A DNA stretch of 64,000 nt from Candidatus Woesearchaeota archaeon (GTDB taxonomy: Archaea; Nanobdellota; Nanobdellia; Woesearchaeales; JACJVV01), in NCBI GenBank assembly GCA_020637495.1, contig JACJVV010000001.1, forward strand, positions 496,001 to 560,000. The letters are read 5' to 3'. Below the pieces are notes generated by a model. It was given only the letters and a program-made list of their open reading frames with translations. It did no database searches and had not been told where the DNA came from. Shown piece after piece: positions 1 through 9,075 of this stretch; position 1 is the stretch's first letter, and every line of letters begins with the position of its first letter. A program made the translations under genes and the position numbers.

Positions 1-1
1 T

Positions 2-1954
2 GTATCAGATTCAAATCTGCAAGCAACCTATTATAATATAACTAATTCATCTGGCAGTGTTGTCTTCCAGAATAGCACATTCGATTCAGGCCCTTCATTT
101 GAATGGAATGACGTGATTGATATATCCTCACTTGATGACGGTAATTATACGATATCAGTATATGCTAATGATAGTATAGGGAAGTCAAAGAGCGATTCCA
201 TCTGGTTCATAGTCGATAATACCTACCCACAGATAGACTGGGATAGTTTTTCAGTCGCTGATGCTGCAAGCGTTCCACAAGATTTCATAGTATCAAATGT
301 AACCTGGAATGAGAGCTATTTCAGCTTCATCTATTGGAATATAAGCAATGTTGCAGAAAGCAATTATACCACTGCAACTTATGGTCACAATGAGACTAAT
401 GGTTCAGGTCTTGCATATGGGCTATACTATTATAATGTGACAATATGCGACATGGTTGATCATTGCAATACGACAACTACTCGATCAATCACATTATATG
501 ATGGAAGTGAAGAGGCTGCTCAATGCCAGGATGGAATTGATAATGATGGTGATGGAGCGATTGATTATGGTATACTCCCTGGAAATGATCCTGGTTGCAG
601 CTCTGGAACAGATGATGATGAGTCTGATGGATATGTGACTTGCACACAGGATAGTGATTGTGGCACGACAATCGTTGATTATTATTGTTCTGGTTCATCC
701 TCATATACGCATTACACTAATACAACAACTTTTACGTGCAATAATGCAGGACATGATACAAGCTACTGCAGCAACTCATCTGTTGTAATGGGTGGCCCTT
801 GCGATTACATCTGCAGCAACAGCAGTCTTGGTTGTGATTACACAGAGTGCAGTGATGGAATCGATAATGATAATGATACGACGTTTGATTACTCAACTGG
901 ATCAGATGGAGATTCAGGCTGTGCGAACTATTATGATGACAACGAGTCTGATGGAGTAGTTGCATGCAGTTCTGATAGTGAATGTGGTGAAGTATTTATA
1001 GTCAATTTCTGCTTAGATTATGAATACTATACAAATTCAGTCACACCAGTATGCATACTTGCAGGATATGATAGCAGTTATTGCTATAATTCAACGATAT
1101 CCACATCTGTAGAATGTTCATATACTTGTTCAAACTCTTTAGGATGTGATGTTATAGACGAAGATGCTACCTGTTCAGAGGATGCAGACTGTGGCAATCA
1201 GACAAGCATATCATGGTGTGATGGCCTTACATACAACATGAATACAACTACACCTACATGTTTAAGCCCTGGCACATCTGATGCTTCCTGTTCCGATATC
1301 TTAACAAATGTGAACTCTACAGAATGCAGTAACATATGTTCAGGTGCATATGGTTGCGATTATTCTGCTTGTTCAGATGGCATAGATAATGATGGAGATG
1401 GTTTTATAGATTACGGCACTGGAAATGAGAGTGACGATGGTTGCGTATCATTTGAAGATTCGAGCGAAAGTTCTGAGGATGATTCTATTGTTGATGCCCC
1501 AGGAGATAATTCAGGATATCTCAGGATAGAACATAATGGTGGAAAATACTATGTCTTCAGGGATGATACAGCAGTAGACAAGGTTCCACTAGAATCTATT
1601 TCAGAGAATGACGTCTCTTCAGATGGGAATGGTGGAGCTACAGATGTTACCGATACCAAGAGTAAAGTCAATCGGTTCATCTTCAAGATAGATTCCCAGG
1701 AAGTCGATATAATCGACACTGCTGATTATACAGCAGAAGAGATCGGCTTGATTGATATTGAAGTGAATTTGAACAAGGAGAAACATACTAAGTATGTTGA
1801 TTTCATCGATGACCTTGAGCAGACACGCGTCGATGATGATTATGTGGTTGAGATAGGAAGTGATGTTCCAAGGGAAGGTTCATATGAGGCTGTTGCCAAG
1901 ATTTATTATAAGGGAATGCTTATCGATGAGAAAGTAATAAATGTAGAAAGATGA
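2..1954 (+). CDS. Cys-rich repeat surface protein, 5' end missing
   Basis: The frame is open from the first bases of the window, so the true start lies upstream; the GTG at 113 is only an internal candidate. The visible 650 residues begin in Ig-like, sequon-rich sequence (many N-x-S/T). Three repeats of a Cys-rich module of about 65-75 residues follow, each tied to an acidic stretch of the form C-x-D-G-I-D-N-D-x-D (nt about 520-650, 845-960 and 1369-1450). That stretch resembles calcium-binding Asp-rich loops. A charged region without Cys ends the protein, with no C-terminal membrane anchor. It is probably an extracellular, disulphide-rich, glycosylated protein; its ligand is unknown. The call as a surface protein is inference from composition and repeats. 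Confidence 0.75.
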   Translation, partial: VSDSNLQATYYNITNSSGSVVFQNSTFDSGPSFEWNDVIDISSLDDGNYTISVYANDSIGKSKSDSIWFIVDNTYPQIDWDSFSVADAASVPQDFIVSNVTWNESYFSFIYWNISNVAESNYTTATYGHNETNGSGLAYGLYYYNVTICDMVDHCNTTTTRSITLYDGSEEAAQCQDGIDNDGDGAIDYGILPGNDPGCSSGTDDDESDGYVTCTQDSDCGTTIVDYYCSGSSSYTHYTNTTTFTCNNAGHDTSYCSNSSVVMGGPCDYICSNSSLGCDYTECSDGIDNDNDTTFDYSTGSDGDSGCANYYDDNESDGVVACSSDSECGEVFIVNFCLDYEYYTNSVTPVCILAGYDSSYCYNSTISTSVECSYTCSNSLGCDVIDEDATCSEDADCGNQTSISWCDGLTYNMNTTTPTCLSPGTSDASCSDILTNVNSTECSNICSGAYGCDYSACSDGIDNDGDGFIDYGTGNESDDGCVSFEDSSESSEDDSIVDAPGDNSGYLRIEHNGGKYYVFRDDTAVDKVPLESISENDVSSDGNGGATDVTDTKSKVNRFIFKIDSQEVDIIDTADYTAEEIGLIDIEVNLNKEKHTKYVDFIDDLEQTRVDDDYVVEIGSDVPREGSYEAVAKIYYKGMLIDEKVINVER

Positions 1955-1962
1955 ATCAAAGT

Positions 1963-2030
1963 GTGAATTAGAAAAGTGAATTAGAAAAGTATAATATATA
2001 GTGAATTAGAAACTGAATTAGAAACTGAAT
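1963..2030. repeat. Short direct repeats of TGAATTAGAAA
   Basis: Four copies of an 11-13 bp unit ([G/C]TGAATTAGAAA) lie at 1963-1975, 1976-1988, 2001-2012 and 2013-2024, with a broken fifth after them. They fill the gap after the surface protein gene. The first two are head to tail, then an AT-rich spacer (GTATAATATATA) separates the second pair. Confidence 0.7.
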
Positions 2031-2093
2031 GATATATGGATAGTCATTTAATGATTACAAAAAATTCAATGATTGTAAAAAGAGGTGAACTCA

Positions 2094-2417
2094 ATGTATG
2101 TTTTCGGATATGATCTGCCATTGCCAGAGATGCTTACTGTAGGTTTTTGCATACTCCTATTTGCGCTTATATTAATCTACTATGAGATAAGGAAGCTTTC
2201 GAAACTGCTCAAATTCGAGAAGAGTGAAGTTTCACAGCTTGAAAGCGATATCAATCTGCTAGAGAATTTTCTTGACAGGAATCCAACTGATGTCCTGATA
2301 AATTATGTATCAGACAAGCTTGAACGCGGCACTCCAAAAAAGAGGCTGCGTGAGGAATTGCTCAAAGCTGGCTTCAAGGCAAATACGATTAATCAGGTAT
2401 TCCAGAAGCTAGATTGA
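2094..2417 (+). CDS. Small membrane protein with C-terminal helical module
   Basis: A protein of 107 residues with one clear membrane segment near residues 10-30, a coiled-coil-like linker and a C-terminal helical part. The start is placed at ATG 2094 rather than the in-frame GTG 2085, because that GTG lies inside the ribosome-binding sequence AGAGGTGA (2081-2088). The last 36 residues align without gaps to the tail of the membrane protein at 39132-40070: both have Y-[VI]-S near the start, then R-E-x-L, a central G-[FW] and a late F. The tail looks like a small UBA-like three-helix unit facing the cytoplasm. Function unknown. Confidence 0.75.
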   Translation: MYVFGYDLPLPEMLTVGFCILLFALILIYYEIRKLSKLLKFEKSEVSQLESDINLLENFLDRNPTDVLINYVSDKLERGTPKKRLREELLKAGFKANTINQVFQKLD

Positions 2418-2468
2418 GCAGCTAGCCTATGGGAAAACCCTTATTAATGGTTCAATAATATTATACCT

Positions 2469-3431
2469 ATGGCAGATATAGAACCATTCCCTAACAAGGA
2501 TAGCATAGAATTCAAGGACAAATTTGTCGAACGTTATTCAAAGCTGACAGATTTTGAGGAGTGGAAGAAGTATTCTTTAGCTTTTCCACGGAAGGCCATC
2601 CGTGTCAACACCTTGAAGATATCTGTGGAAGAACTTAAGAAAAGGCTTGAGGAGAATTGGGTTCTTGAACAAGTCCCTTGGTGCAAGGAAGGTTTTTGGA
2701 TAACACACAAGGAAGGAAGACGTGATATAGGGAATCTCAAAGAACATGCTTTAGGCTATATCTATGTGCAGGAAGCATCCTCCATGATACCTGGTAAGGT
2801 GCTCTTTCCGGATGCAGGTGACAAGGTTCTAGATATGTGTGCTGCTCCCGGAAGCAAGACGACACAGATGTGCGCTTATATGGAAAATAAAGGTTTAGTA
2901 TTTGCTAATGATGTTGAAGGAATAAGGCTTGCTCCTCTTGGGATAAATATCCAGAGGATGGGGATAACTAATTGTGTTCTTACGATAATGCCAGGGCAAC
3001 GTTATGCCAAATCAGGCATGGTCTTTGATAAGATACTAGTTGATGCTCCATGTTCAGGGACGGGAACAGTCAATAAAAGTCCAGGGACATTGAAAATGTG
3101 GAACCCTGCAATGATAAAGCGACTTGCAATTGTGCAGAGGAATCTGATAAAAACTGCCTATGACATCCTTAAACCAGGCGGTATCATGGTATATTCAACT
3201 TGTTCAAATGAGCCTGAAGAAGATGAAGGTGTGATAGATTGGCTTCTGAAAGGGACAGATGCCAAGCTTCTGGATATAGATCTTGATATAAAACGGAGCG
3301 ATCCAATTGTTGAATTTGAGGATGAAAAGTATAATCCTGAGGTGAGGAAATGCTTGCGCATCTGGCCTCAAGATAACCATACTGAAGGTTTTTTTGTCAC
3401 AAAAATTTTAAAACCTGGAAAAAACAATTAG
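2469..3431 (+). CDS. NOL1/NOP2/Sun family RNA cytosine-C5 methyltransferase
   Basis: This 320-residue enzyme transfers a methyl group from S-adenosylmethionine to C5 of cytosine in tRNA or rRNA. The SAM-binding motif DMCAAPGSKTT lies at about residues 122-132. Both family cysteines are visible: the catalytic-type TCS (C245) and the PCS of DAPCSGTG (C195). The length equals the compact archaeal core without an added PUA domain, so whether it modifies tRNA (Trm4-like) or rRNA (RsmB/RsmF-like) cannot be told. It stands 3 bp ahead of the cis-prenyltransferase gene, so the two are probably co-transcribed. A TATA-like TATTAATGG lies about 25 bp before the start. Confidence 0.9.
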   Translation: MADIEPFPNKDSIEFKDKFVERYSKLTDFEEWKKYSLAFPRKAIRVNTLKISVEELKKRLEENWVLEQVPWCKEGFWITHKEGRRDIGNLKEHALGYIYVQEASSMIPGKVLFPDAGDKVLDMCAAPGSKTTQMCAYMENKGLVFANDVEGIRLAPLGINIQRMGITNCVLTIMPGQRYAKSGMVFDKILVDAPCSGTGTVNKSPGTLKMWNPAMIKRLAIVQRNLIKTAYDILKPGGIMVYSTCSNEPEEDEGVIDWLLKGTDAKLLDIDLDIKRSDPIVEFEDEKYNPEVRKCLRIWPQDNHTEGFFVTKILKPGKNN

Positions 3432-3434
3432 AAA

Positions 3435-4139
3435 ATGATGAATCATATAGCTATCGTGATGGACGGGAACAGGAGATTCTCTAAAAGGCTGATGCAGATG
3501 CCATGGCAGGGTCATGCTCACGGTGCAAAAAAGCTCAAGGAAGTGATGGAATGGTGTAAGGAGAAGAAGATACACGAATTGACATTGTACACTTTCTCTT
3601 ATGAAAATTTTGATCGTCCTGAGAAAGAATTCAATTTTCTAATGGAATTGTTCAGGAAAGAGTTCAAAGAGCTCATGGACAATGAGGCAGAACTTGAAAA
3701 GAACAAGCTCCAGATAAAATTCATAGGGAGGCTTGAAAAATTCCCTAAAGATATCCAGGATATGATGCATGAGATAATGCAGAAGACTCAGAAGTTCTCA
3801 GATGCTGAAGGCAGCTATAAAGTTAATTTTGCAATGGGGTACTCAGGGAGGGTTGAGATTGCAGATGCGATGAAAAAGATGATTGATGATTATGATTCAG
3901 GAAATCTTGAAGGTGATGCTATCAATCAAGATACAATAAAAAGATATCTATACCTTGATTCCGAGCCAGAGATAATCATAAGGACTGGTGGAGAGAAACG
4001 TCTCTCTAATTTCCTGCTTTATCAGTCAGGCTATAGTGAGCTTTTCTTCGTTGACTCATTGTGGCCTGAATTCAGCAAGGAAGAGTTTGACAATATCATC
4101 GATGAGTTTGAGAATAGGGAAAGGAGATTTGGAAAATAA
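3435..4139 (+). CDS. uppS: cis-prenyl diphosphate synthase (UppS family)
   Basis: It adds isopentenyl diphosphate units in cis to make the long polyprenyl lipid that carries sugars across the membrane. The N-terminal MDGNRR (residues 9-14) holds the catalytic Asp, and the C-terminal RTGGEKRLSNFLL (about 183-195) is the second family signature. Length 234 is normal. Two adjacent ATGs (3435 and 3438) are both possible starts. The next gene makes the trans-allylic primer, so the pair supplies substrate and product in order. The product probably feeds the glycan locus at 14.5-26 kb; this link is inference. Confidence 0.92.
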   Translation: MMNHIAIVMDGNRRFSKRLMQMPWQGHAHGAKKLKEVMEWCKEKKIHELTLYTFSYENFDRPEKEFNFLMELFRKEFKELMDNEAELEKNKLQIKFIGRLEKFPKDIQDMMHEIMQKTQKFSDAEGSYKVNFAMGYSGRVEIADAMKKMIDDYDSGNLEGDAINQDTIKRYLYLDSEPEIIIRTGGEKRLSNFLLYQSGYSELFFVDSLWPEFSKEEFDNIIDEFENRERRFGK

Positions 4140-4151
4140 TAACGTGATCTT

Positions 4152-5162
4152 ATGGAATATTATATGCAGCGATACAAAACTCAAATAGAGAAAGAGCTAA
4201 AAAGTTTCTTCTCTGAAAAGAAAAAAGAATCCAAGGACTTTTCTGATGAGATATATGAAGCTATAAAGTCCCTTGAAGATTTCACCATGCGCGGTGGTAA
4301 GAGAATAAGAGCACTGCTTATGATCGTTGGCTATAAATCAGCTGGTGGGAAAAAATTACAGGAAATGATCAAAGCATCAATAGCAGCTGAGCTTGTGCAT
4401 AGTTTTCTGTTGATTCATGATGATATCATTGATGATGATGATCTACGGAGGAACGGTCCTACTATCCACAAATCATTCCAGAAAAGATATGGAAAAAAGG
4501 GATCCTCTGATCTTGCAATGATTACAGGTGACATATGCTTGTGTTACGGTCTTGAACCAATAATGGATTCAAGGTTTATGGCAGACAATAAGCTTAAGGC
4601 CATAAACAAGCTTGGAAAGATCATAAAGCATACATGCTATGGGGAATTCATTGACGTCACTTCTGTTAAGAATAATGTTTCTGTTGATGATATACAGAAG
4701 ATCCATGAGTACAAGACTGCAAAATATACAATCTCAGGGCCTCTACAAGTCGGAGGGATGCTTGCTGGAGCGAATAATAAACTTCTACAGGATTTTGAGA
4801 AATATGGGTTATATCTTGGGCTTGCATTCCAGCTGAAAGATGATATATTAGGAATATTCGGTGATGAGGAGAGAGTAGGCAAACCAATTGGTTCAGATAT
4901 TGTTGAAGGAAAGAAGACCATGCTTGTCCTCAAGGCCAACAGTAAGTATGTCAACTCTTTGTTAGGTAAAAAGATGACTAATAGGCAGCTCGAAAAAGCG
5001 CGTGAGATAATCAGAAATTCAGGTTCATTAGATTACTCAGAAAAATTGATTTCTGACCTTGTTATAAAAGCTAAAAATGCTTTGCATGATTCTAAAATGC
5101 CTCGAAATGAGAAAGAATTCTTGAAGTTTCTTGCTGATTATGTAAACACGAGAAAACTTTAA
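4152..5162 (+). CDS. trans-polyprenyl diphosphate synthase (geranylgeranyl type)
   Basis: A 336-residue all-alpha prenyltransferase making C15-C20 allylic diphosphates for archaeal ether lipids. The first Asp-rich motif DDIIDDDD is at about residues 90-97 and the second, DDILG, at 230-234; RGGKRIRALL (48-57) binds isopentenyl diphosphate. A Phe (F85) sits five residues before the first motif, the position where archaeal GGPP synthases carry an aromatic chain-length stop, so C20 is the most likely product. It lies 12 bp behind uppS and 74 bp ahead of the membrane pyrophosphatase, which would consume the PPi released. Confidence 0.92.
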   Translation: MEYYMQRYKTQIEKELKSFFSEKKKESKDFSDEIYEAIKSLEDFTMRGGKRIRALLMIVGYKSAGGKKLQEMIKASIAAELVHSFLLIHDDIIDDDDLRRNGPTIHKSFQKRYGKKGSSDLAMITGDICLCYGLEPIMDSRFMADNKLKAINKLGKIIKHTCYGEFIDVTSVKNNVSVDDIQKIHEYKTAKYTISGPLQVGGMLAGANNKLLQDFEKYGLYLGLAFQLKDDILGIFGDEERVGKPIGSDIVEGKKTMLVLKANSKYVNSLLGKKMTNRQLEKAREIIRNSGSLDYSEKLISDLVIKAKNALHDSKMPRNEKEFLKFLADYVNTRKL

Positions 5163-5194
5163 TCTTGGCTGATCATTTCATAGTAGTAATAAAG

Positions 5195-5204
5195 ATATAA
5201 ATAC
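5195..5204 (+). promoter_or_regulatory. TATA box of the pyrophosphatase gene
   Basis: GATATAAATA is followed by the ribosome-binding sequence GAGGTG at 5226-5231 and ATG at 5237, so this gene has its own leadered promoter. Confidence 0.6.
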
Positions 5205-5236
5205 CTTTTGGCTTGTTTTATATTAGAGGTGCGCAA

Positions 5237-7252
5237 ATGAACTATAATATCCTAATAGTAATGCTTATTTCCATACTCACTCTTATCTTTGCGAACATAC
5301 TTTATCGAAAAATAATCAAACATTCTCCTGGAACAAAGAAGATGCAGGAGATATCTGCAGCCATCCGTGAAGGTGCAATAACATTTCTGAAAAGAGAATA
5401 TAAAATATTATCTATATTTATAGTATTATTGACATTGGTAATAGTCTTTCTTCTTGATGAGAAGAATACTTTACATCATGAAGGTATAGCTATAGCGATA
5501 TCATGCATATTGGGAGCGATATGTTCTGTATTGTCTGGTGTAATCGGCATGAGGACTGCAACGATAGCAAATGTCAGGACAACCAATGCAGCAAAGAAAG
5601 ATCTTCATAGCGCACTTGATGTCGCATTCAGTTCAGGGAGCATAATGGGGTTAAGTGTTGTTGCATTAGGTCTTCTTGGGCTAACAGTATTGTTCACATT
5701 GTTTAGCACATTTTTTGGTTTCAGTCTTGAATTCATAGTAAAAGTCATTTCAGGCTTTGGTCTTGGTGCTTCTTCAATAGCCTTGTTCGCAAGGGTTGGA
5801 GGAGGTATATATACGAAAGCTGCAGATGTTGGAGCAGATCTTGTAGGGAAAGTAGAGAAGAATATCCCAGAAGATGATCCAAGGAATCCTGCAGTCATTG
5901 CCGATAATGTAGGAGATAATGTAGGTGATGTTGCTGGTATGGGTGCAGACCTATTCGAAAGTTATGTCGGAAGCATCATAGCTGCGATGACAATTGGATT
6001 GGTCACATATGATGTGAATGGCGTGTATCTTCCTCTAGCTATAGCTGCTGGTGGAATAATAGCTTCAATCATAGCTACAATATTCGTTAAACTCAACAAA
6101 AAACCTAAGAATCCAGAAGGTGCTCTCAAATACGGCCTATTACTAAGCACTTTTGGAGTAATAATCATATCATATTTTGTTACAGACATGCTTATTCCAG
6201 GATGGGGATTATACATAGCCATCTTATCTGGTCTTCTAGCTGGAACATTCATAGGATTGGTTACAGAATATTATACCTCTTCAAGCCACCACCCTACACA
6301 GAAAGTATCTGAAGCAGCTCAGACTGGTTCTGCCACTGCAATCATTGATGGATTATCTCTAGGTTATCGAAGCACTTTGATTCCTGTCTTACTTATATCA
6401 GCAGCTATATGGCTGTCTTATCGTTTCGGAGGGCTTTATGGAATTGCATTATCTGCTGTAGGTATGCTTTCAACATTAGGATACAGTCTTGCGACTGATG
6501 CATATGGGCCAGTTGCTGATAATGCTGGCGGGATAGCTGAAATGAGCAGACTCCCTAAGAAAGTAAGGAATATTACTGATAAGCTAGATAGTGCTGGGAA
6601 TACAACAGCTGCGATAGGCAAGGGATTTGCTATAGGAAGTGCAGCTTTGACAACATTGGCATTGTTCTCAGCTTTCATAACTGCTGCTGGCATAAAAGTA
6701 ATCGATATATCACAGCCATTGGTCATAATTGGACTATTGATAGGAGGAATGTTACCTTTCATATTCTCTGCATTGACAATGAACGCTGTAGGAAAAGCAG
6801 CACAGACAATCGTAGAGGAAGTAAGGAAACAGTTCAAGCAGAAGAAAGGACTGATGAGCGGAAAAGACAAGCCAGATTATACAAAATGTGTTGATATAGC
6901 TACCAAATCATCATTGGTAGAGATGATCATGCCAGGGGTAATAGCAATACTAGCTCCTATCTTTGTGGGAGTGCTTCTTGGTGCTGAAGCGCTTGGTGGT
7001 CTGCTTGCAGGTTCATTGATCACAGGAATATTGCTTGCAATATCAATGGCTAATTCAGGTGGTTCATGGGATAATGCAAAGAAGTACATTGAAGAAGGTC
7101 ATTATGGCGGTAAAGGAAGCGACGCACATAAAGCATCAGTAGTAGGTGATACTGTAGGTGATCCATTCAAGGATACATCTGGTCCCGCACTCAATATTTT
7201 GATCAAATTGATGTCAATCGTATCATTGGTATTCGTTGTATTGTTCATCTAG
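5237..7252 (+). CDS. hppA: Membrane-bound ion-pumping pyrophosphatase
   Basis: The protein splits pyrophosphate and pumps H+ or Na+ across the membrane through about 16 helices. ATG 5237 is chosen because GAGGTG stands 5 bp before it; the open frame extends to TTG 5213. The PPi-binding signature DVGADLVGKVE is followed by the Asp-rich DNVGDNVGDVAG. GNTTAAIGKG has Ala where K+-independent enzymes have Lys, so a K+-dependent enzyme is expected. DLFESYVGS keeps the Glu at the place used by Na+-pumping members rather than the shifted plant site. Sodium pumping is therefore plausible but not proven. Length 671 is typical. Confidence 0.95.
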   Translation: MNYNILIVMLISILTLIFANILYRKIIKHSPGTKKMQEISAAIREGAITFLKREYKILSIFIVLLTLVIVFLLDEKNTLHHEGIAIAISCILGAICSVLSGVIGMRTATIANVRTTNAAKKDLHSALDVAFSSGSIMGLSVVALGLLGLTVLFTLFSTFFGFSLEFIVKVISGFGLGASSIALFARVGGGIYTKAADVGADLVGKVEKNIPEDDPRNPAVIADNVGDNVGDVAGMGADLFESYVGSIIAAMTIGLVTYDVNGVYLPLAIAAGGIIASIIATIFVKLNKKPKNPEGALKYGLLLSTFGVIIISYFVTDMLIPGWGLYIAILSGLLAGTFIGLVTEYYTSSSHHPTQKVSEAAQTGSATAIIDGLSLGYRSTLIPVLLISAAIWLSYRFGGLYGIALSAVGMLSTLGYSLATDAYGPVADNAGGIAEMSRLPKKVRNITDKLDSAGNTTAAIGKGFAIGSAALTTLALFSAFITAAGIKVIDISQPLVIIGLLIGGMLPFIFSALTMNAVGKAAQTIVEEVRKQFKQKKGLMSGKDKPDYTKCVDIATKSSLVEMIMPGVIAILAPIFVGVLLGAEALGGLLAGSLITGILLAISMANSGGSWDNAKKYIEEGHYGGKGSDAHKASVVGDTVGDPFKDTSGPALNILIKLMSIVSLVFVVLFI

Positions 7253-7320
7253 GATAATAATCAAGGATGAGGCATGCATCGGAAAATTAAATTACTGCAA
7301 CAATAAATTTAAGGTGTAAA

Positions 7321-7779
7321 ATGAAAAAAAAAGTTACAAAAAAATCTGTTGAGAAAAAATCCACTAGTAGCGATGTCTCAAAAAAGGCTAAGGCAAGCAA
7401 ATCAAAAAGTAAGCCTAAGTCATCTAGGCCAATCAAGGTAACTGTCAAGACAGGGACTGTAGTCAAACCTATAGCTAAGATCGGGAAGAAATCTTCAGCT
7501 GGTCTAGATAATGGGTTGAAAGTGCATGACAAGATAATAACTGCAGATGTAGCTTTTTACTGTTGTAATGGCAGTGTGTTTTATTGCTTAGGGGATCTTG
7601 TGGCAGGACTGATAATCATGGATGAGAATGCTTTCAGGTTCCATGTCAATAAGGATAAGAATGATTTCTATAATTGGATAATGCATATCTTCAAGGAAGA
7701 AGAGCTTGCTGAGAAGATCAAGAAGATAACAAGCAGTTCTGCACTCAAGAAGGTCATCCAGAAGGCCATCATACCTTAG
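7321..7779 (+). CDS. DUF5752-like protein with lysine-rich N-terminus
   Basis: About 50 residues of Lys/Ser/Thr-rich, probably disordered sequence precede a compact domain from residue 65 on. The domain contains SVFYCLGDLVAG, then FRFHVNKDKNDFYNWI, ending in a helical tail. This pattern (His-Val-Asn, then Asp-Phe-x-x-Trp) resembles the DUF5752 family of unknown function, which I recognise from motif memory only. The basic tail suggests nucleic-acid or polyanion contact. It stands alone between hppA and the convergent pgi gene. Confidence 0.7.
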   Translation: MKKKVTKKSVEKKSTSSDVSKKAKASKSKSKPKSSRPIKVTVKTGTVVKPIAKIGKKSSAGLDNGLKVHDKIITADVAFYCCNGSVFYCLGDLVAGLIIMDENAFRFHVNKDKNDFYNWIMHIFKEEELAEKIKKITSSSALKKVIQKAIIP

Positions 7780-7840
7780 ATTATGGAGTGTAAATTGTAA
7801 ACTTTTCTAGCATTGACAGAAATCAAATCTTGAAATCTTA

Positions 7841-9007
7841 TTATTTCTTTCTCAATTGGAAACTTATATTCTTAGAAGTCTCAACTTGAGGCTGGTCAAA
7901 TGGGTTCACATTGTTGAATGTGCATAGATATACTGTGACATAATGCCAGAATGCCAGGTATTGACCAACACTTTCAGGATTTATCTTCTTCACATGGATA
8001 ACAATATTCGGGATCTTATGATTATTTGTATCTTCTCTTGTACCTATAAACTCGTAACTTAATGATTTGCTGTAATAGTTATCCTGTAGGTCTGATAAAG
8101 TTCCATCTCTTAATTGGACATCCTTTATCTTCTTTGGCACAGTTACCTTATCGAACTTATTATTGAATTCATCGACGATGATAAAGCAACCAATCATGTT
8201 CTGTCTTCCTCCGAAGAATCTCTGATTAGTATGGTGCTGGCTTTCAGGGGCGAATGCTGAGAGAATTGTCTGTCCTTTCTTGTTCTTACCTACTGATTCA
8301 TGTATCAATTGTGTTATTATGTCTTTTGATCCGAGCAAACCAGAAGAATATATAGGCATGAAAATCTCATTATATCCTTTCTTATCCAATTCATACAATG
8401 CATGAGCAAGCTCTACTGCAAGATTCTTACTTTTTCCTGGAGCATAGGATGAATATGCTTTCTTGGCACCTTCCCATATTGCCTTGATATCTAAACCTGC
8501 GATGGCTGCAGGAAGAAGACCTGAAGGAGTGAAACCTGAATAACGTCCTCCTACAGGAGGATGCTCAACATAATCGAAATCATAAGCTTCCTGTATATTC
8601 TTTATTGCAGATTTCTTGTTCTCCGTAATCACAATTGTTGGATAATCTATCAGATATAACATGCTCTCTATGACTCCAACAGTATTACCTGATTTTGACA
8701 CAACTATCACTACAGTGTCTTTCTTATTGCATTTCTTCTTGACATCAGCGAGGAAGTCAGGCTCCATCGTTGAGACTATGAAAACTCTTTTCTTGATCTC
8801 AGATCCAAGAGCAGTAAAGTAATAATGGAACGAAGTTATGCTTCCTCCATTACCTATGACAACTATATTCTTCTTTGACTTGTGCTTTTTTGCGACCTTT
8901 TCGATCTCTTTAAAATCAGGTGTATATTGCGCAAATAGCGGAGTATCAATCTTTACAGCTGTCTTCCTATTCTTTGTTGCAGAATGCTTGAAATCTACTT
9001 TTATCAT
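7841..9007 (-). CDS. pgi: Glucose-6-phosphate isomerase
   Basis: Interconverts glucose-6-phosphate and fructose-6-phosphate in the cytosol. The SIS-type sugar-phosphate site shows as VIGNGGSITSFHYY near residues 50-65 and VSKSGNT near 100-110. The PGI signature GGRYSGFTPSGLLPAAIAG follows near 155-175, and HTNQRFFGGRQN in the C-terminal half is a further family segment. At 388 residues it is the short prokaryotic form of the PGI superfamily, not the archaeal cupin enzyme. It is the only sugar-phosphate isomerase here and could supply hexose for the glycan locus. Confidence 0.88.
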   Translation of the reverse strand: MIKVDFKHSATKNRKTAVKIDTPLFAQYTPDFKEIEKVAKKHKSKKNIVVIGNGGSITSFHYYFTALGSEIKKRVFIVSTMEPDFLADVKKKCNKKDTVVIVVSKSGNTVGVIESMLYLIDYPTIVITENKKSAIKNIQEAYDFDYVEHPPVGGRYSGFTPSGLLPAAIAGLDIKAIWEGAKKAYSSYAPGKSKNLAVELAHALYELDKKGYNEIFMPIYSSGLLGSKDIITQLIHESVGKNKKGQTILSAFAPESQHHTNQRFFGGRQNMIGCFIIVDEFNNKFDKVTVPKKIKDVQLRDGTLSDLQDNYYSKSLSYEFIGTREDTNNHKIPNIVIHVKKINPESVGQYLAFWHYVTVYLCTFNNVNPFDQPQVETSKNISFQLRKK

Positions 9008-9075
9008 CTATAAAGCCATAGGCCCATTGTTTATAAAATTTGTTAATGCAAATAGAGAAGAAATTAATAGTCATT

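Noticed and set aside
1963..2030. Direct repeats as a CRISPR array
   Set aside because: Units are 11-13 bp with no spacers of even length, and no cas genes are present.
5213..5236. Upstream TTG start for the pyrophosphatase
   Set aside because: The ribosome site GAGGTG falls inside that extension and fits ATG 5237.
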